64,000 nt of DNA, taken from contig NZ_JAFBGA010000001.1 in assembly GCF_016909575.1 (NCBI RefSeq), positions 248,001 to 312,000 of the forward strand, written 5' to 3'. The DNA is from Streptomyces sp. HB132. Its GTDB lineage: Bacteria > Actinomycetota > Actinomycetes > Streptomycetales > Streptomycetaceae. Positions 1-7,269 of this stretch are shown here, in pieces; within the stretch, counting starts at the first letter, position 1; each line of letters begins with the position of its first letter. The position numbers and the translations under genes were made by a program. The notes below the pieces were generated by a model that saw only the letters and a list, made by a program, of their open reading frames with translations, did not search any database and was not told where the DNA came from.

Positions 1-636
1 CGCGCTGGTCAGGTCGTCGCCCGGGTTCGCCCGCTTGCCGTCGACGATCTTCGTGAAGAGGGTGCCGAGGTCCGCCATCATCTGCGGGACCTCCTCCGGC
101 GGGGTCTGTGTCGAGAAGAACTTCTCGAACAGCTCCTTGAGCCGGGGGTGGTCGGACGCGTCCACGCCCATCAGCTCGCTGATGACGTTCATCGGCAGCG
201 GGTAGGCGAACTCCGCCTTCAGGTCGACCGGCTCGCCCTTCGGGTGCGCCGCGAGCCGGTCCAGGGAGGCGTTCGTCAGCGCCTCGATACCGGCACGCAG
301 CCGCTCCACCCGCTTGACCGTCAGCGCCTGTGCGACCAGGCCGCGCAGCCTGCGGTGGTCGGAGCCGTCGACCGTCAGCATGGAGCGGCCCGGGTTGACC
401 AGACCGATCAGCGGCCAGTCCATCGGGATCTCGCCCCGCTGCCAGGCGTTCCAGACGTCGATGTCCTTGACCACCCGGCTGTCGGTGAGCAGCCGGCGGG
501 CCTCGGCGTGGTGCGTCACCGCGTAGCAGTGCACTCCGCCGGGGAGCTCCACCTCGGCCAGCGGGCCGGCGGCGCGCAGCGCTGCACTCTCGGCGTCGAG
601 GTCGGCGACGAGAGGGTCGAGCGCGATCCGGGTCAT
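1..636 (-). CDS. Cytochrome P450 (CYP154-like), N-terminal part, cut by window edge
   Basis: This is the amino-terminal half (about 212 residues) of a bacterial class I cytochrome P450; the I-helix, ExxR and heme-cysteine regions lie outside the window. The visible part has the usual early P450 pattern, with a B-C region reading SMLTVDGSDHRRLRGLV, whose H-x-x-x-R faces the heme propionates. The ATG at 636 overlaps the stop of the preceding P450 by four bases (ATGA), so the two are translationally coupled and form the distal end of the conservon operon. Paired P450s behind conservons are known in Streptomyces, typically one CYP154-like and one CYP157-like; the CYP154 label is my inference from that arrangement and general resemblance. 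Substrate unknown. Confidence 0.9.
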   Translation of the reverse strand, partial: MTRIALDPLVADLDAESAALRAAGPLAEVELPGGVHCYAVTHHAEARRLLTDSRVVKDIDVWNAWQRGEIPMDWPLIGLVNPGRSMLTVDGSDHRRLRGLVAQALTVKRVERLRAGIEALTNASLDRLAAHPKGEPVDLKAEFAYPLPMNVISELMGVDASDHPRLKELFEKFFSTQTPPEEVPQMMADLGTLFTKIVDGKRANPGDDLTSA

Positions 637-1868
637 TTCTGGCCTCCAAGTGCAGGGGTGGGCGTGAAGCGCACCGGCAGTTCCGTCAGGCCGCGCAGCC
701 ACGGGGACGGGCGCCGGGTCAGCTGGTCCTCGGAGATGTCGAGGTCGATGTCCGGGAGCCGGTCCAGGAGCACCTCGATACCCGTGCGGGCGACGACCTC
801 GGCGGTCTCCTGGGCGGGGAACGGGCAGCGGTGCTCGCCGTGGCCGAAGGAGAGGAAGGCGCTGTTGCCGCCGGTCAGGGTGGAGCCGTCGGTGCGTACC
901 TGCGGGTCGCCGTTGGCGGCGGCGATACCGAGGAGCAGCATGTCGCCGGCGCGGATGTGGCGCCCGCCGAGGTGGGTGTCGCGGGAGGCCCAGCGGCCCG
1001 CCACGTTCTGGGTGGGGGTGTCCTCCCAGAGGACCTCGTTCATGGCCTCGGCGACGCTGTGCCGGCCGCCGGAGAGCGAGGCGGCGAAGCGGTCGTCGAT
1101 CAGCATCAGCCGCAGCGAGTTGCCGATCCAGTCGGCGGTGGGCTGGTGGCCGGCCGCCATCATGACCATGAGGTCCTCGGCGACCTCCTCGTCGGTGAAG
1201 CCGCCGGGATCCTCCAGCATCCTGGTCGCGACGTCGTCGCCCGGCTCGGCGTGCTTGTCGGCCAGGAGCTGGTACATGGCCCCGCCGAGGTGCTGCTGGC
1301 CGGCCAGGGCCCGCTCACCGCCGTCGATCATGTCGTTGAGCGCCACCACGAGTGGGCCGCCGACCTCGTCGCTGAACCCGTAGAGCTTCGCCAGCACCCG
1401 GGCCGGGAGCCGCATCGCGTACTCGGCGATGATGTCGGTCCGCCCGGTCGCGCAGAACTGGTCGATGAGGCTGTCGGCGAACTCCTCCGCGTACCCCTTC
1501 AGCGTGAAGGGGTCGACGGCCTCCAGCGCGTTGCTGATCATGGCCGCGCGGACGGTGTGCCGCTCACCGACGGTGTAGAGGATCGACGGCTGCTTGCGGC
1601 CGATCATCGGGCGCAGCGGCCAGCCCTCCGGGATGTTGTCCCACTGGTTCCACAGATCGGAGTCCCGGGTGAAGAGCACCGGGTCGTTGGTGACCTGGTG
1701 CAGCTCGCGGTAGCCGACGATCAGCCAGGCGGGTATGTCGCCGTCGAGCACGACCGGGGCCACGGCACCGTGGTCGCGGCGCATGTCCCGGTACAGCTGC
1801 ACGGGGTCGGTCTGGAACCGTGGCCCGGACAGGGGAACGGCACCGTGGGACACGGGGCACTGGGTCAC
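633..1868 (-). CDS. Conservon-associated cytochrome P450 lacking the ExxR arginine (CYP157-like)
   Basis: A 411-residue P450-fold protein. The GTG start at 1868 overlaps the stop of the GTPase gene (GTGA); the longer open frame upstream is a shadow. The heme-binding loop FGHGEHRC (about 341-348) supplies the thiolate Cys, but C+2 is Phe instead of the usual Gly. The K-helix reads E-V-L-W (about 278-281) where P450s have E-x-x-R, and the I-helix reads AGHQPT (about 239-244), so the acid of the usual acid-alcohol pair is Gln. Loss of the ExxR motif is a published peculiarity of the Streptomyces CYP157 family, whose members sit in conservons. The protein may be a monooxygenase with an altered mechanism or a heme-bound signalling partner of the GTPase; the sequence cannot decide. 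Confidence 0.93.
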   Translation of the reverse strand: MTQCPVSHGAVPLSGPRFQTDPVQLYRDMRRDHGAVAPVVLDGDIPAWLIVGYRELHQVTNDPVLFTRDSDLWNQWDNIPEGWPLRPMIGRKQPSILYTVGERHTVRAAMISNALEAVDPFTLKGYAEEFADSLIDQFCATGRTDIIAEYAMRLPARVLAKLYGFSDEVGGPLVVALNDMIDGGERALAGQQHLGGAMYQLLADKHAEPGDDVATRMLEDPGGFTDEEVAEDLMVMMAAGHQPTADWIGNSLRLMLIDDRFAASLSGGRHSVAEAMNEVLWEDTPTQNVAGRWASRDTHLGGRHIRAGDMLLLGIAAANGDPQVRTDGSTLTGGNSAFLSFGHGEHRCPFPAQETAEVVARTGIEVLLDRLPDIDLDISEDQLTRRPSPWLRGLTELPVRFTPTPALGGQK

Positions 1869-2524
1869 AGCGTGGGCTCCGGGGTCTTGGCCGTCTCCGG
1901 GGCAGGGCTTCCTGCCGGGGCCGCGTCCGCGGCCTTCGCGCGGGCGACGGAGAGTGCGTGGAGGTGCTCGACCAGCGTGATCAGGACGTACTTGCTGGAG
2001 GAGCGGTCGCGGGCGTCGCACTCGACGAGCGGGACGTCGGGTGAGAGGTCGAGGGCCTCACGGATCTGCTGCTCGGTGTGGAACGAGCCGCCGAAGTCGT
2101 TGCACGCGACGATGAACGGCGTGCCGTGGTGCTCCAGCCGGTCGATCGCGTACCAGGAGTCGGCGAGCCGCCGGGTGTCGACGAGGACGACGGCGCCCAG
2201 CGTTCCGGAGAAGAGCCGGTCCCAGAGGAACCAGAAGCGTTCCTGTCCGGGCGCGCCGAAGAGGTAGAGGACCGAGCGTGCGTCCAGCGTGATGCGGCCG
2301 AAGTCGAAGGCGACCGTGGTCGACGTCTTGGAGTGCACGCCGTCGAGGTCGTCGACGGCCTCGCCCGCGCGGGTCATGGTCTCCTCCGTGTTGAGCGGAC
2401 GGATCTCGCTCACGGATCGGACCATGGTGGTCTTGCCGACCCCGAAGCCGCCGACGACGACGATCTTCAGTCCGTTGTCGGCCGTCGCCTGCAGGGCGGC
2501 ACGGTCAGAGGTTGCGGAGTCCAA
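1865..2524 (-). CDS. cvnD: Conservon GTPase (CvnD-type, Ras-like small G protein)
   Basis: A Ras-like P-loop GTPase of 219 residues, the G-protein component of the conservon membrane complex. The P-loop GGFGVGKTT lies near residue 20. The G3 region is GAPGQERF instead of DxxGQ, and the G4 region is CNDFGG instead of NKxD; both deviations are usual for CvnD proteins and suggest atypical nucleotide handling. I chose the TTG at 2524 because it gives the normal short N-terminus and a 20-base overlap with the DUF742 gene; the ATG at 2572 would add an improbable Pro-rich extension. In Streptomyces, conservon proteins form a heterocomplex likened to eukaryotic GPCR signalling and influence aerial growth and antibiotic production. 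The ligand is unknown. Confidence 0.95.
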   Translation of the reverse strand: MDSATSDRAALQATADNGLKIVVVGGFGVGKTTMVRSVSEIRPLNTEETMTRAGEAVDDLDGVHSKTSTTVAFDFGRITLDARSVLYLFGAPGQERFWFLWDRLFSGTLGAVVLVDTRRLADSWYAIDRLEHHGTPFIVACNDFGGSFHTEQQIREALDLSPDVPLVECDARDRSSSKYVLITLVEHLHALSVARAKAADAAPAGSPAPETAKTPEPTL

Positions 2525-2876
2525 CGAGCACCTGTTCCAGGGTGTCGGTGTCGGGGAGCCGGTCCTCGACACGTGCAGTACGGGGGTGGCGGGCGCTGAT
2601 CCGGCCGGTGTCGAGCAGGTCGCACAGCATGATGCGGACGATGCTGACGGGCAGATTCAGGGTGGCCGAGATCTCGACGACCGCGGTGGGGCTGTGGCAC
2701 ATCCGCAGGATCGCGACGTGCTCCGACTGCATCCCGGGGTTCGGTTCGCACTCGGCGACGACGAGCGTCACCAGGTCGAACGCGGCCGAGTCGGACCGGC
2801 TGCGGCCACCCGTCAGGGTGTACAGCCGGTCCGGGTCGTCATCGCGTCCGGGGCGGGGGCGCGGGACGGAGGTCAT
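2505..2876 (-). CDS. cvnC: Conservon DUF742 protein (CvnC-type)
   Basis: A 123-residue DUF742 protein with the standard arrangement: a short basic, Pro-rich N-terminus, the YTLTGGR segment near residue 20, then a compact winged-helix-like domain (ILRMCHSPTAVVEISATLN). CvnC proteins bridge the roadblock protein and the GTPase in conservon complexes. The ATG at 2876 overlaps the roadblock stop (ATGA), and its 3' end overlaps the GTPase start, so stoichiometric translation is likely. No DNA-binding role is established for the family. Confidence 0.95.
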   Translation of the reverse strand: MTSVPRPRPGRDDDPDRLYTLTGGRSRSDSAAFDLVTLVVAECEPNPGMQSEHVAILRMCHSPTAVVEISATLNLPVSIVRIMLCDLLDTGRISARHPRTARVEDRLPDTDTLEQVLVGLRNL

Positions 2877-3304
2877 ACGTCCGCTGTTTCCGAGGTGGTG
2901 GCCGCGGCGCCGCGCGGCGGGGCGACGAGGTATTCGCCGAGCTGCTCGACGAGTTCACTCATGTTGTGGCCGACGAGGCCGACGTCGGAGTCCTCCGCCG
3001 CCACGACCGCGAGGTGTGCGCCCGCGCCGGCCTCGACGATGAACAGCACGCCGCCGTAGAACTCGGTCATCGCGGATCGCACGCCGCCGGAGCCGTCACC
3101 GAACTCGATCGACGCGCCGTGCGACAGGCTCTGGATGCCGGCGGAGATCGCCGCCAGCTGGTCGGCCTGGTCGACGGAGAGTTCGGGGGTGCGGCACAGC
3201 TTCAGGCCGTCCCGGGACAGGACGAGGGCGTGCCGGGCGCCGGGCGTGCGGTCGAGCAGCCCCTCCAGCAGCCAGTTCAGCTTCTCGTCGGTGGTCGCGC
3301 TCAT
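2873..3304 (-). CDS. cvnB: Conservon roadblock/LC7 protein (CvnB-type)
   Basis: A 143-residue roadblock/LC7-domain protein. The core from about 8 to 125 shows the alternating strand/helix pattern of the family (HALVLSRDGLKL, then AAISAGIQSLS and GVLFIVEAGAGAHLAVVA). Roadblock proteins dimerise and act as GTPase regulators; in conservons CvnB associates with CvnA and CvnC. The ATG overlaps the stop of the sensor gene by four bases. The last 15 residues are a disordered Ala/Thr tail. Confidence 0.96.
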   Translation of the reverse strand: MSATTDEKLNWLLEGLLDRTPGARHALVLSRDGLKLCRTPELSVDQADQLAAISAGIQSLSHGASIEFGDGSGGVRSAMTEFYGGVLFIVEAGAGAHLAVVAAEDSDVGLVGHNMSELVEQLGEYLVAPPRGAAATTSETADV

Positions 3305-4860
3305 CGGGTGTTGCCTTCCGGGTGCGGGGAATTGGCTCGTACCGCCTGGCTGAAGGTGTTGAAGCGGGCAGCCTGGACCTTCGGGTCGGTGGTACGCGGC
3401 CGGGGGGATTCGGCGCCGCCGGGAGCGGCATTGCCTGTACGGGCCTCTGCGGCGGCCAGGGTGCGGCCGCGGCGGCGCTTGGGAAGACCGCTCTCGCCGA
3501 ACTGCGGTACGGCGCCGGTGGACTCGGACGCGGACTCGGTGCTCCGGGCGTCGTCCGTCCGTGCCGTGCCGTCAGTCCGTGCCGTGCCGTCCGCGCGTGC
3601 CGCGTCGTCCGTCCGTACCGCGGACCCGGGGGAGCCCGCCGGTGCCGGTGCCGGGGTCCGGTGCTCCGTGTCCGGCGTCGCGTGGTCCGGCTCGGGCTCG
3701 GGGCGCCGGGCGGGCGCCGGGAGGGCCGCGGGCATGGGCGTACGGGAGATGAGCTCCTGCGGAAGCATCATCAGCGCGCCCGTGCCGCCGCGTGCCGAGG
3801 GACGGAAGGAGACGGTGAGGCCGTGCTTCCTGGCCAGCCGGCCGACGACGGCGAGGCCGAGCCGGGTGCCGGAGATGCCGGTGAGGTCCTGGCTCTCCGC
3901 CGACACCGCACGCTCGGCGCGGCGCAGCTGCACGTCGCTCATCACCAGACCGCTGTCCTCGACGGTGATGACGATGCCCGCCGGGACCTCCTCGACGTAG
4001 ACGTGCACCTCGGCGGTGGGCGGGGAGAAGTTGGCAGCGTTGTCGAGGAGTTCCGCCAGGGCGTGCATGACACCCTCGGCGGCGTGGCCCGCGATCGCCA
4101 CATCGCTGGTCGAGTGGAGGCGGATGCGCTGGTAGCCGCCGATGCGGCCCATCGCGCCGCGCAGGATGGACTCCATCACGATCGGCTTGGCCCAACGGCG
4201 CCCGGAGCGCGCGCCGGTCAGGACGGCGATGGAGTCGGCCAGCCGTCCTGCCTGGGCGGTGCGGTGGTCCAGGTGCAGCAGGTCATGGAGCACGTCCTCG
4301 CCGGTGTGCCGGTGCTCCATCTCCCGCAGGTCGGCCAGCATGCTCGTGGAGAGGGCCTGCATCCGGCCCGCGGCGTTGGCGCAGGCGGCGATCGCGGCGG
4401 CGCGCTCCGTCTCGCTGCGCCGGGCGCGGGCGGTGAGCCGCGCGGTCTCGGTGGTGAGCCGCTCGTGCTGCTCGGCTGCCTCGGCGGTGACCTGGGCGAC
4501 CCGGTCCTCCGCCTCGATGGTGACCCGGGCCGTCTCCGTGGAGGCTGCCGCTCTGATCCGGGCGGTCTCGGCGGTGAAGCGCTGCGCCTCGGCGGCGGAG
4601 CTCGAGACGAGGCGGGAGGTCTCGGCGGTGAAGCGTTCGGAGTCGGCGGCCCGCATGGCCCGCAGGCCGCGGGAGGCGGCGAGCGTGTGGGTCGTGACGG
4701 TCACCGAGACGCACAGGAGCACGGCCGCGGCGCCCGCCCCCCACGCGAGCGGGATCCGTACCGAGGCGGGAGCGGCGGCGACCGCCCACAGGCACAGAGC
4801 ACCGGTAACGGCTGCCGAGATCAGCAGGGCGAGTGCGGTCGGCCGGAGTGAAGGGCGCAA
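3301..4860 (-). CDS. cvnA: Conservon sensor histidine kinase-like ATPase (CvnA-type)
   Basis: A 519-residue membrane sensor. Two hydrophobic helices (about 7-30 and 36-58) leave almost no extracellular loop. A long Ala/Glu/Thr-rich helical segment (about 65-165) repeats an E-R-F/L-T-A/T-E-T-A/S-R pattern, then comes a HATPase_c domain with N-box ELLDNAANFSP (about 270), G1-like EDSGLVM and GLAVVGRLARKHG. There is no clear H-box phospho-acceptor, consistent with conservon sensors acting without a cognate response regulator. The C-terminal 140 residues are disordered, rich in Pro, Thr and Asp, and contain tandem repeats. The start is TTG at 4860 behind a GAGGA ribosome site; it heads the six-gene operon. 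Confidence 0.94.
   Translation of the reverse strand: MRPSLRPTALALLISAAVTGALCLWAVAAAPASVRIPLAWGAGAAAVLLCVSVTVTTHTLAASRGLRAMRAADSERFTAETSRLVSSSAAEAQRFTAETARIRAAASTETARVTIEAEDRVAQVTAEAAEQHERLTTETARLTARARRSETERAAAIAACANAAGRMQALSTSMLADLREMEHRHTGEDVLHDLLHLDHRTAQAGRLADSIAVLTGARSGRRWAKPIVMESILRGAMGRIGGYQRIRLHSTSDVAIAGHAAEGVMHALAELLDNAANFSPPTAEVHVYVEEVPAGIVITVEDSGLVMSDVQLRRAERAVSAESQDLTGISGTRLGLAVVGRLARKHGLTVSFRPSARGGTGALMMLPQELISRTPMPAALPAPARRPEPEPDHATPDTEHRTPAPAPAGSPGSAVRTDDAARADGTARTDGTARTDDARSTESASESTGAVPQFGESGLPKRRRGRTLAAAEARTGNAAPGGAESPRPRTTDPKVQAARFNTFSQAVRANSPHPEGNTR
3557..3592 (-). repeat. 18-bp coding tandem repeat in the cvnA tail
   Basis: Two near-exact copies of an 18-bp unit (GTCCGTGCCGTGCCGTC plus one base) lie head to tail, with degenerate copies on both sides. 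They encode repeats of Thr-Asp-Gly-Thr-Ala-Arg in the disordered C-terminal tail of the conservon sensor. The period is a multiple of three, so length variation would keep the frame. Confidence 0.8.
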
Positions 4861-5308
4861 TCGGAGTCCTCGGGGCGGACGGTACGAAGTGACGGACGGG
4901 AGCGGTGGAGGGACAATCGGGGCATTCCGGTGTGTGACGGTGAAACAGTCACAACTGGAGCTGATTGTTCCTGATCAAGTCACGGCAACTATAGGAGAAT
5001 TGGCGACCTGTTTGGGGATTCCTTGTGGCCACTTTTGTTTGAAATCTGGCTTGAATCGATTCCTGTCGCGCCCTGTGACGGGTGTTCCCCGCGTCAATCG
5101 ACGGGTTGCGCGGGTGAGTAGTGATGATTGTGGTGGTATGTCTCCTGTGTGAGGCTTGATTTGTCACGATCGTCGCTCGTGGGCCGGTGGCCAGCTAGTG
5201 TGAGCGCTCCGGTGCAGTCGGCCCTCCCAGGCCGGCACCGCCGAAAGACACACCGCGCGCCTTGAAGGGGGAGGCGCCGCGTGGCCCCGACGGAGGACGC
5301 AGGCAACC
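4861..5308. promoter_or_regulatory. Divergent intergenic region between conservon operon and LCP gene
   Basis: A 448-bp gap between divergent genes, clearly less GC-rich around 4940-5060 than its surroundings, as expected of a promoter zone. On the minus strand TATAGT (plus 4989-4994) is a plausible -10 for the conservon, but no good -35 sits 17 bases upstream. On the plus strand I could not assign a convincing promoter for the LCP gene. No reading frame here has a plausible start and ribosome site. Confidence 0.5.
4933..4953. promoter_or_regulatory. Inverted repeat TGTGAC-N9-GTCACA upstream of the conservon
   Basis: Perfect six-base arms separated by nine bases lie 73-93 bp upstream of the conservon start. 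The arms resemble a Crp half-site but the spacing (N11 between TGTGA and TCACA) does not fit a Crp site, so the binding protein is unknown. Confidence 0.4.
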
Positions 5309-7069
5309 GTGGACGCGCAAGGCCGTGGGCGGGACGAGGGCATCGACCCCGCAGACCAGTGGGTACTCAACCCGGACACCGGTGATTACGAACTGCGACT
5401 GACCCCCTCCTCAGGGCGATCAGCCGCGTCGGCCGGTACGACCGATGCCAGAACTCCCGGAACACGCCGCAGGCCGGAGCGGGCGAAGCCGCCGGCCGAC
5501 AAGGCATCCGTGCCCGGTCAGCGTGGCGGGCGCCGGGGTGCCGGCGCCGGACGCGGGGGCCGGGACGAGCCGCGCAAGCAGGGTGGCAGGGCGGCGCCGC
5601 CGGCCACCGGGCGCCGCAAGGCCAAGCCCAGGAAGTCCGGCAAGAAGAAGGCGCTGGTGTGGACGGGCGGCGTGCTCGCCTTCCTGATCGTGGGCGTCGG
5701 CACCACGGGCTACTTCGTCTACGAGCACTTCAACGGCAACATCACCGCCATCTCGACCGACGGGGCCGGAACCGGCGGATTCAGCAAGGACCGGGCGATC
5801 AACGTCCTGGTGATCGGTACGGACAAGCGGACCGGCGAGGGCAACGAGGGCTACGGGGACGCGGGCAGTGTCGGCCACGCCGACACCAACATCCTCTTCC
5901 ACGTCTCCAAGGACCGTACGAACGCGACCGCGCTGAGCATCCCGCGTGACCTGATAGCCGATATCCCGAACTGTCCGACGACGCTGGAGAACGGCGAGGA
6001 GAAGGACATCCCGGGGACGGCCGGCGGGCGCTTCAACACCAGCCTCGGGCAGTCCGACCGCACCCCCAGCTGCACCATGCGGACCGTCACCGAGCTCACC
6101 GGCATCACACCCGACCACTTCATGGTGGCCGACTTCAACGCGGTCAAGTCCCTGACGACCGCCGTCGGCGGCGTGGACGTCTGCCTCGCCAAGGACATCA
6201 ACGACAAGGACTCCCACCTCAAGCTGTCCCAGGGCGAGCACACCCTCCAGGGCGAGCAGGCCCTGTCCTTCCTGCGCACCCGGCACTCGGTCGGCTTCGG
6301 CAGCGACCTGAGCCGCATCGAGATCCAGCAGCAGTTCCTGGGCTCGCTGATGCGCAAGCTGAAGTCCAGCGACACCCTGACCAGCCCCACGAAGATGTGG
6401 TCCCTCGCGGAGGCGGCCACCAAGGCGCTCACCGTCGACGACCAGATCGACGACATCAACAAGCTCCGCAAGCTGGGCATGGAGCTGGCTTCGGTCGACC
6501 CCAAGAACATCACGTTCACGACGGTCCCGGTGCTGGACAACCCGAACGACAAGGCCACCGTCATACTCGACGAGTCCAAGGCGCCGCAGGTCTTCTCGAT
6601 GATGCGCGAGGACGTCTCCTTCACCGCCGTGGAGAAGCAGGAGAAGGCCGCGGCGAAGGCCAAGGCGGACGCCAAACTCAAGGGCGAGAAGGCCGACGCG
6701 GCGGACGTGCGGGTCGACGTCTACAACGGTGGCGCCCCCGCCGGCTCCGCGCAGAACGCCCTCGACTGGCTGCAGAACGAAGAGAGCGTGCTGAAGTCCA
6801 CGAACCAGGCGAACGCGCCGGAGGACGTGAAGAAGACGCAGCTCGTCTACGGCCCCAACCAGGCGGACCAGGCACGCCGACTGGCCGACATGATGGGCCT
6901 GTCGGCCTCGGCCCTCAAGCCGACGACGACGGACGCAGGCGAGATGGACCCGATGAAGCTGACGCTGGGACCGGACTTCAAGAAGGCGGGAAGCCCGCTC
7001 TCGGCCCCGCAGAAGGCTCCGGACGACATCCAGCGCGTGGAGGCCGACAAGGCGGTCTGCGCGAAGTAG
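5309..7069 (+). CDS. LCP (LytR-CpsA-Psr) family cell-wall ligase with LytR_C domain
   Basis: A 586-residue membrane protein that probably attaches undecaprenyl-linked glycopolymers (teichoic/teichuronic acids or similar) to peptidoglycan outside the cell. A basic, disordered cytoplasmic segment (1-112) precedes one membrane helix (about 113-135). The LCP domain (about 165-350) shows the conserved NVLVIGTDKR start, HADTNIL, SIPRDL and the LRTRHS...DLSRIEIQQQF core, including the Arg and Asp residues that bind polyprenyl pyrophosphate. A LytR_C domain (about 465-560) follows. GTG at 5309 has GGAGGA 12 bases upstream. It stands alone, divergent from the conservon, and ends at a strong hairpin. 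Confidence 0.94.
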   Translation: MDAQGRGRDEGIDPADQWVLNPDTGDYELRLTPSSGRSAASAGTTDARTPGTRRRPERAKPPADKASVPGQRGGRRGAGAGRGGRDEPRKQGGRAAPPATGRRKAKPRKSGKKKALVWTGGVLAFLIVGVGTTGYFVYEHFNGNITAISTDGAGTGGFSKDRAINVLVIGTDKRTGEGNEGYGDAGSVGHADTNILFHVSKDRTNATALSIPRDLIADIPNCPTTLENGEEKDIPGTAGGRFNTSLGQSDRTPSCTMRTVTELTGITPDHFMVADFNAVKSLTTAVGGVDVCLAKDINDKDSHLKLSQGEHTLQGEQALSFLRTRHSVGFGSDLSRIEIQQQFLGSLMRKLKSSDTLTSPTKMWSLAEAATKALTVDDQIDDINKLRKLGMELASVDPKNITFTTVPVLDNPNDKATVILDESKAPQVFSMMREDVSFTAVEKQEKAAAKAKADAKLKGEKADAADVRVDVYNGGAPAGSAQNALDWLQNEESVLKSTNQANAPEDVKKTQLVYGPNQADQARRLADMMGLSASALKPTTTDAGEMDPMKLTLGPDFKKAGSPLSAPQKAPDDIQRVEADKAVCAK

Positions 7070-7075
7070 CGCGAA

Positions 7076-7106
7076 GCCGGCCCCGCCCACTCTCGGAGGG
7101 GCCGGC
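7076..7106 (+). terminator. Hairpin terminator after the LCP gene
   Basis: Perfect nine-base arms GCCGGCCCC / GGGGCCGGC with a 13-base loop, starting seven bases after the stop codon. There is no T-run, as usual in Streptomyces. Confidence 0.8.
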
Positions 7107-7269
7107 AGCACGCCTCCGGCCGGGTGCCACACACCTCCGGCCGGGGTGCCCCCTCGCCCCTGTCGTCCCCCTCCGCGCGTACCGCCCGACTCCGGCAGAG
7201 TGTTGTCCGCCCCGGGCCGTCCGGCGCCGGACGGCCCTCCTTCGCGTCCGGGACCGGCATGCTGGGCCC

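Noticed and set aside
148..2267. Long plus-strand frames opposite the conservon
   Set aside because: They are mirror images of the minus-strand P450 and GTPase genes, with Arg/Val/Gly-rich translations and no ribosome sites.
4933..4953. Crp site upstream of the conservon
   Set aside because: Arms resemble Crp half-sites but the spacing is too long; listed only as an unassigned inverted repeat.
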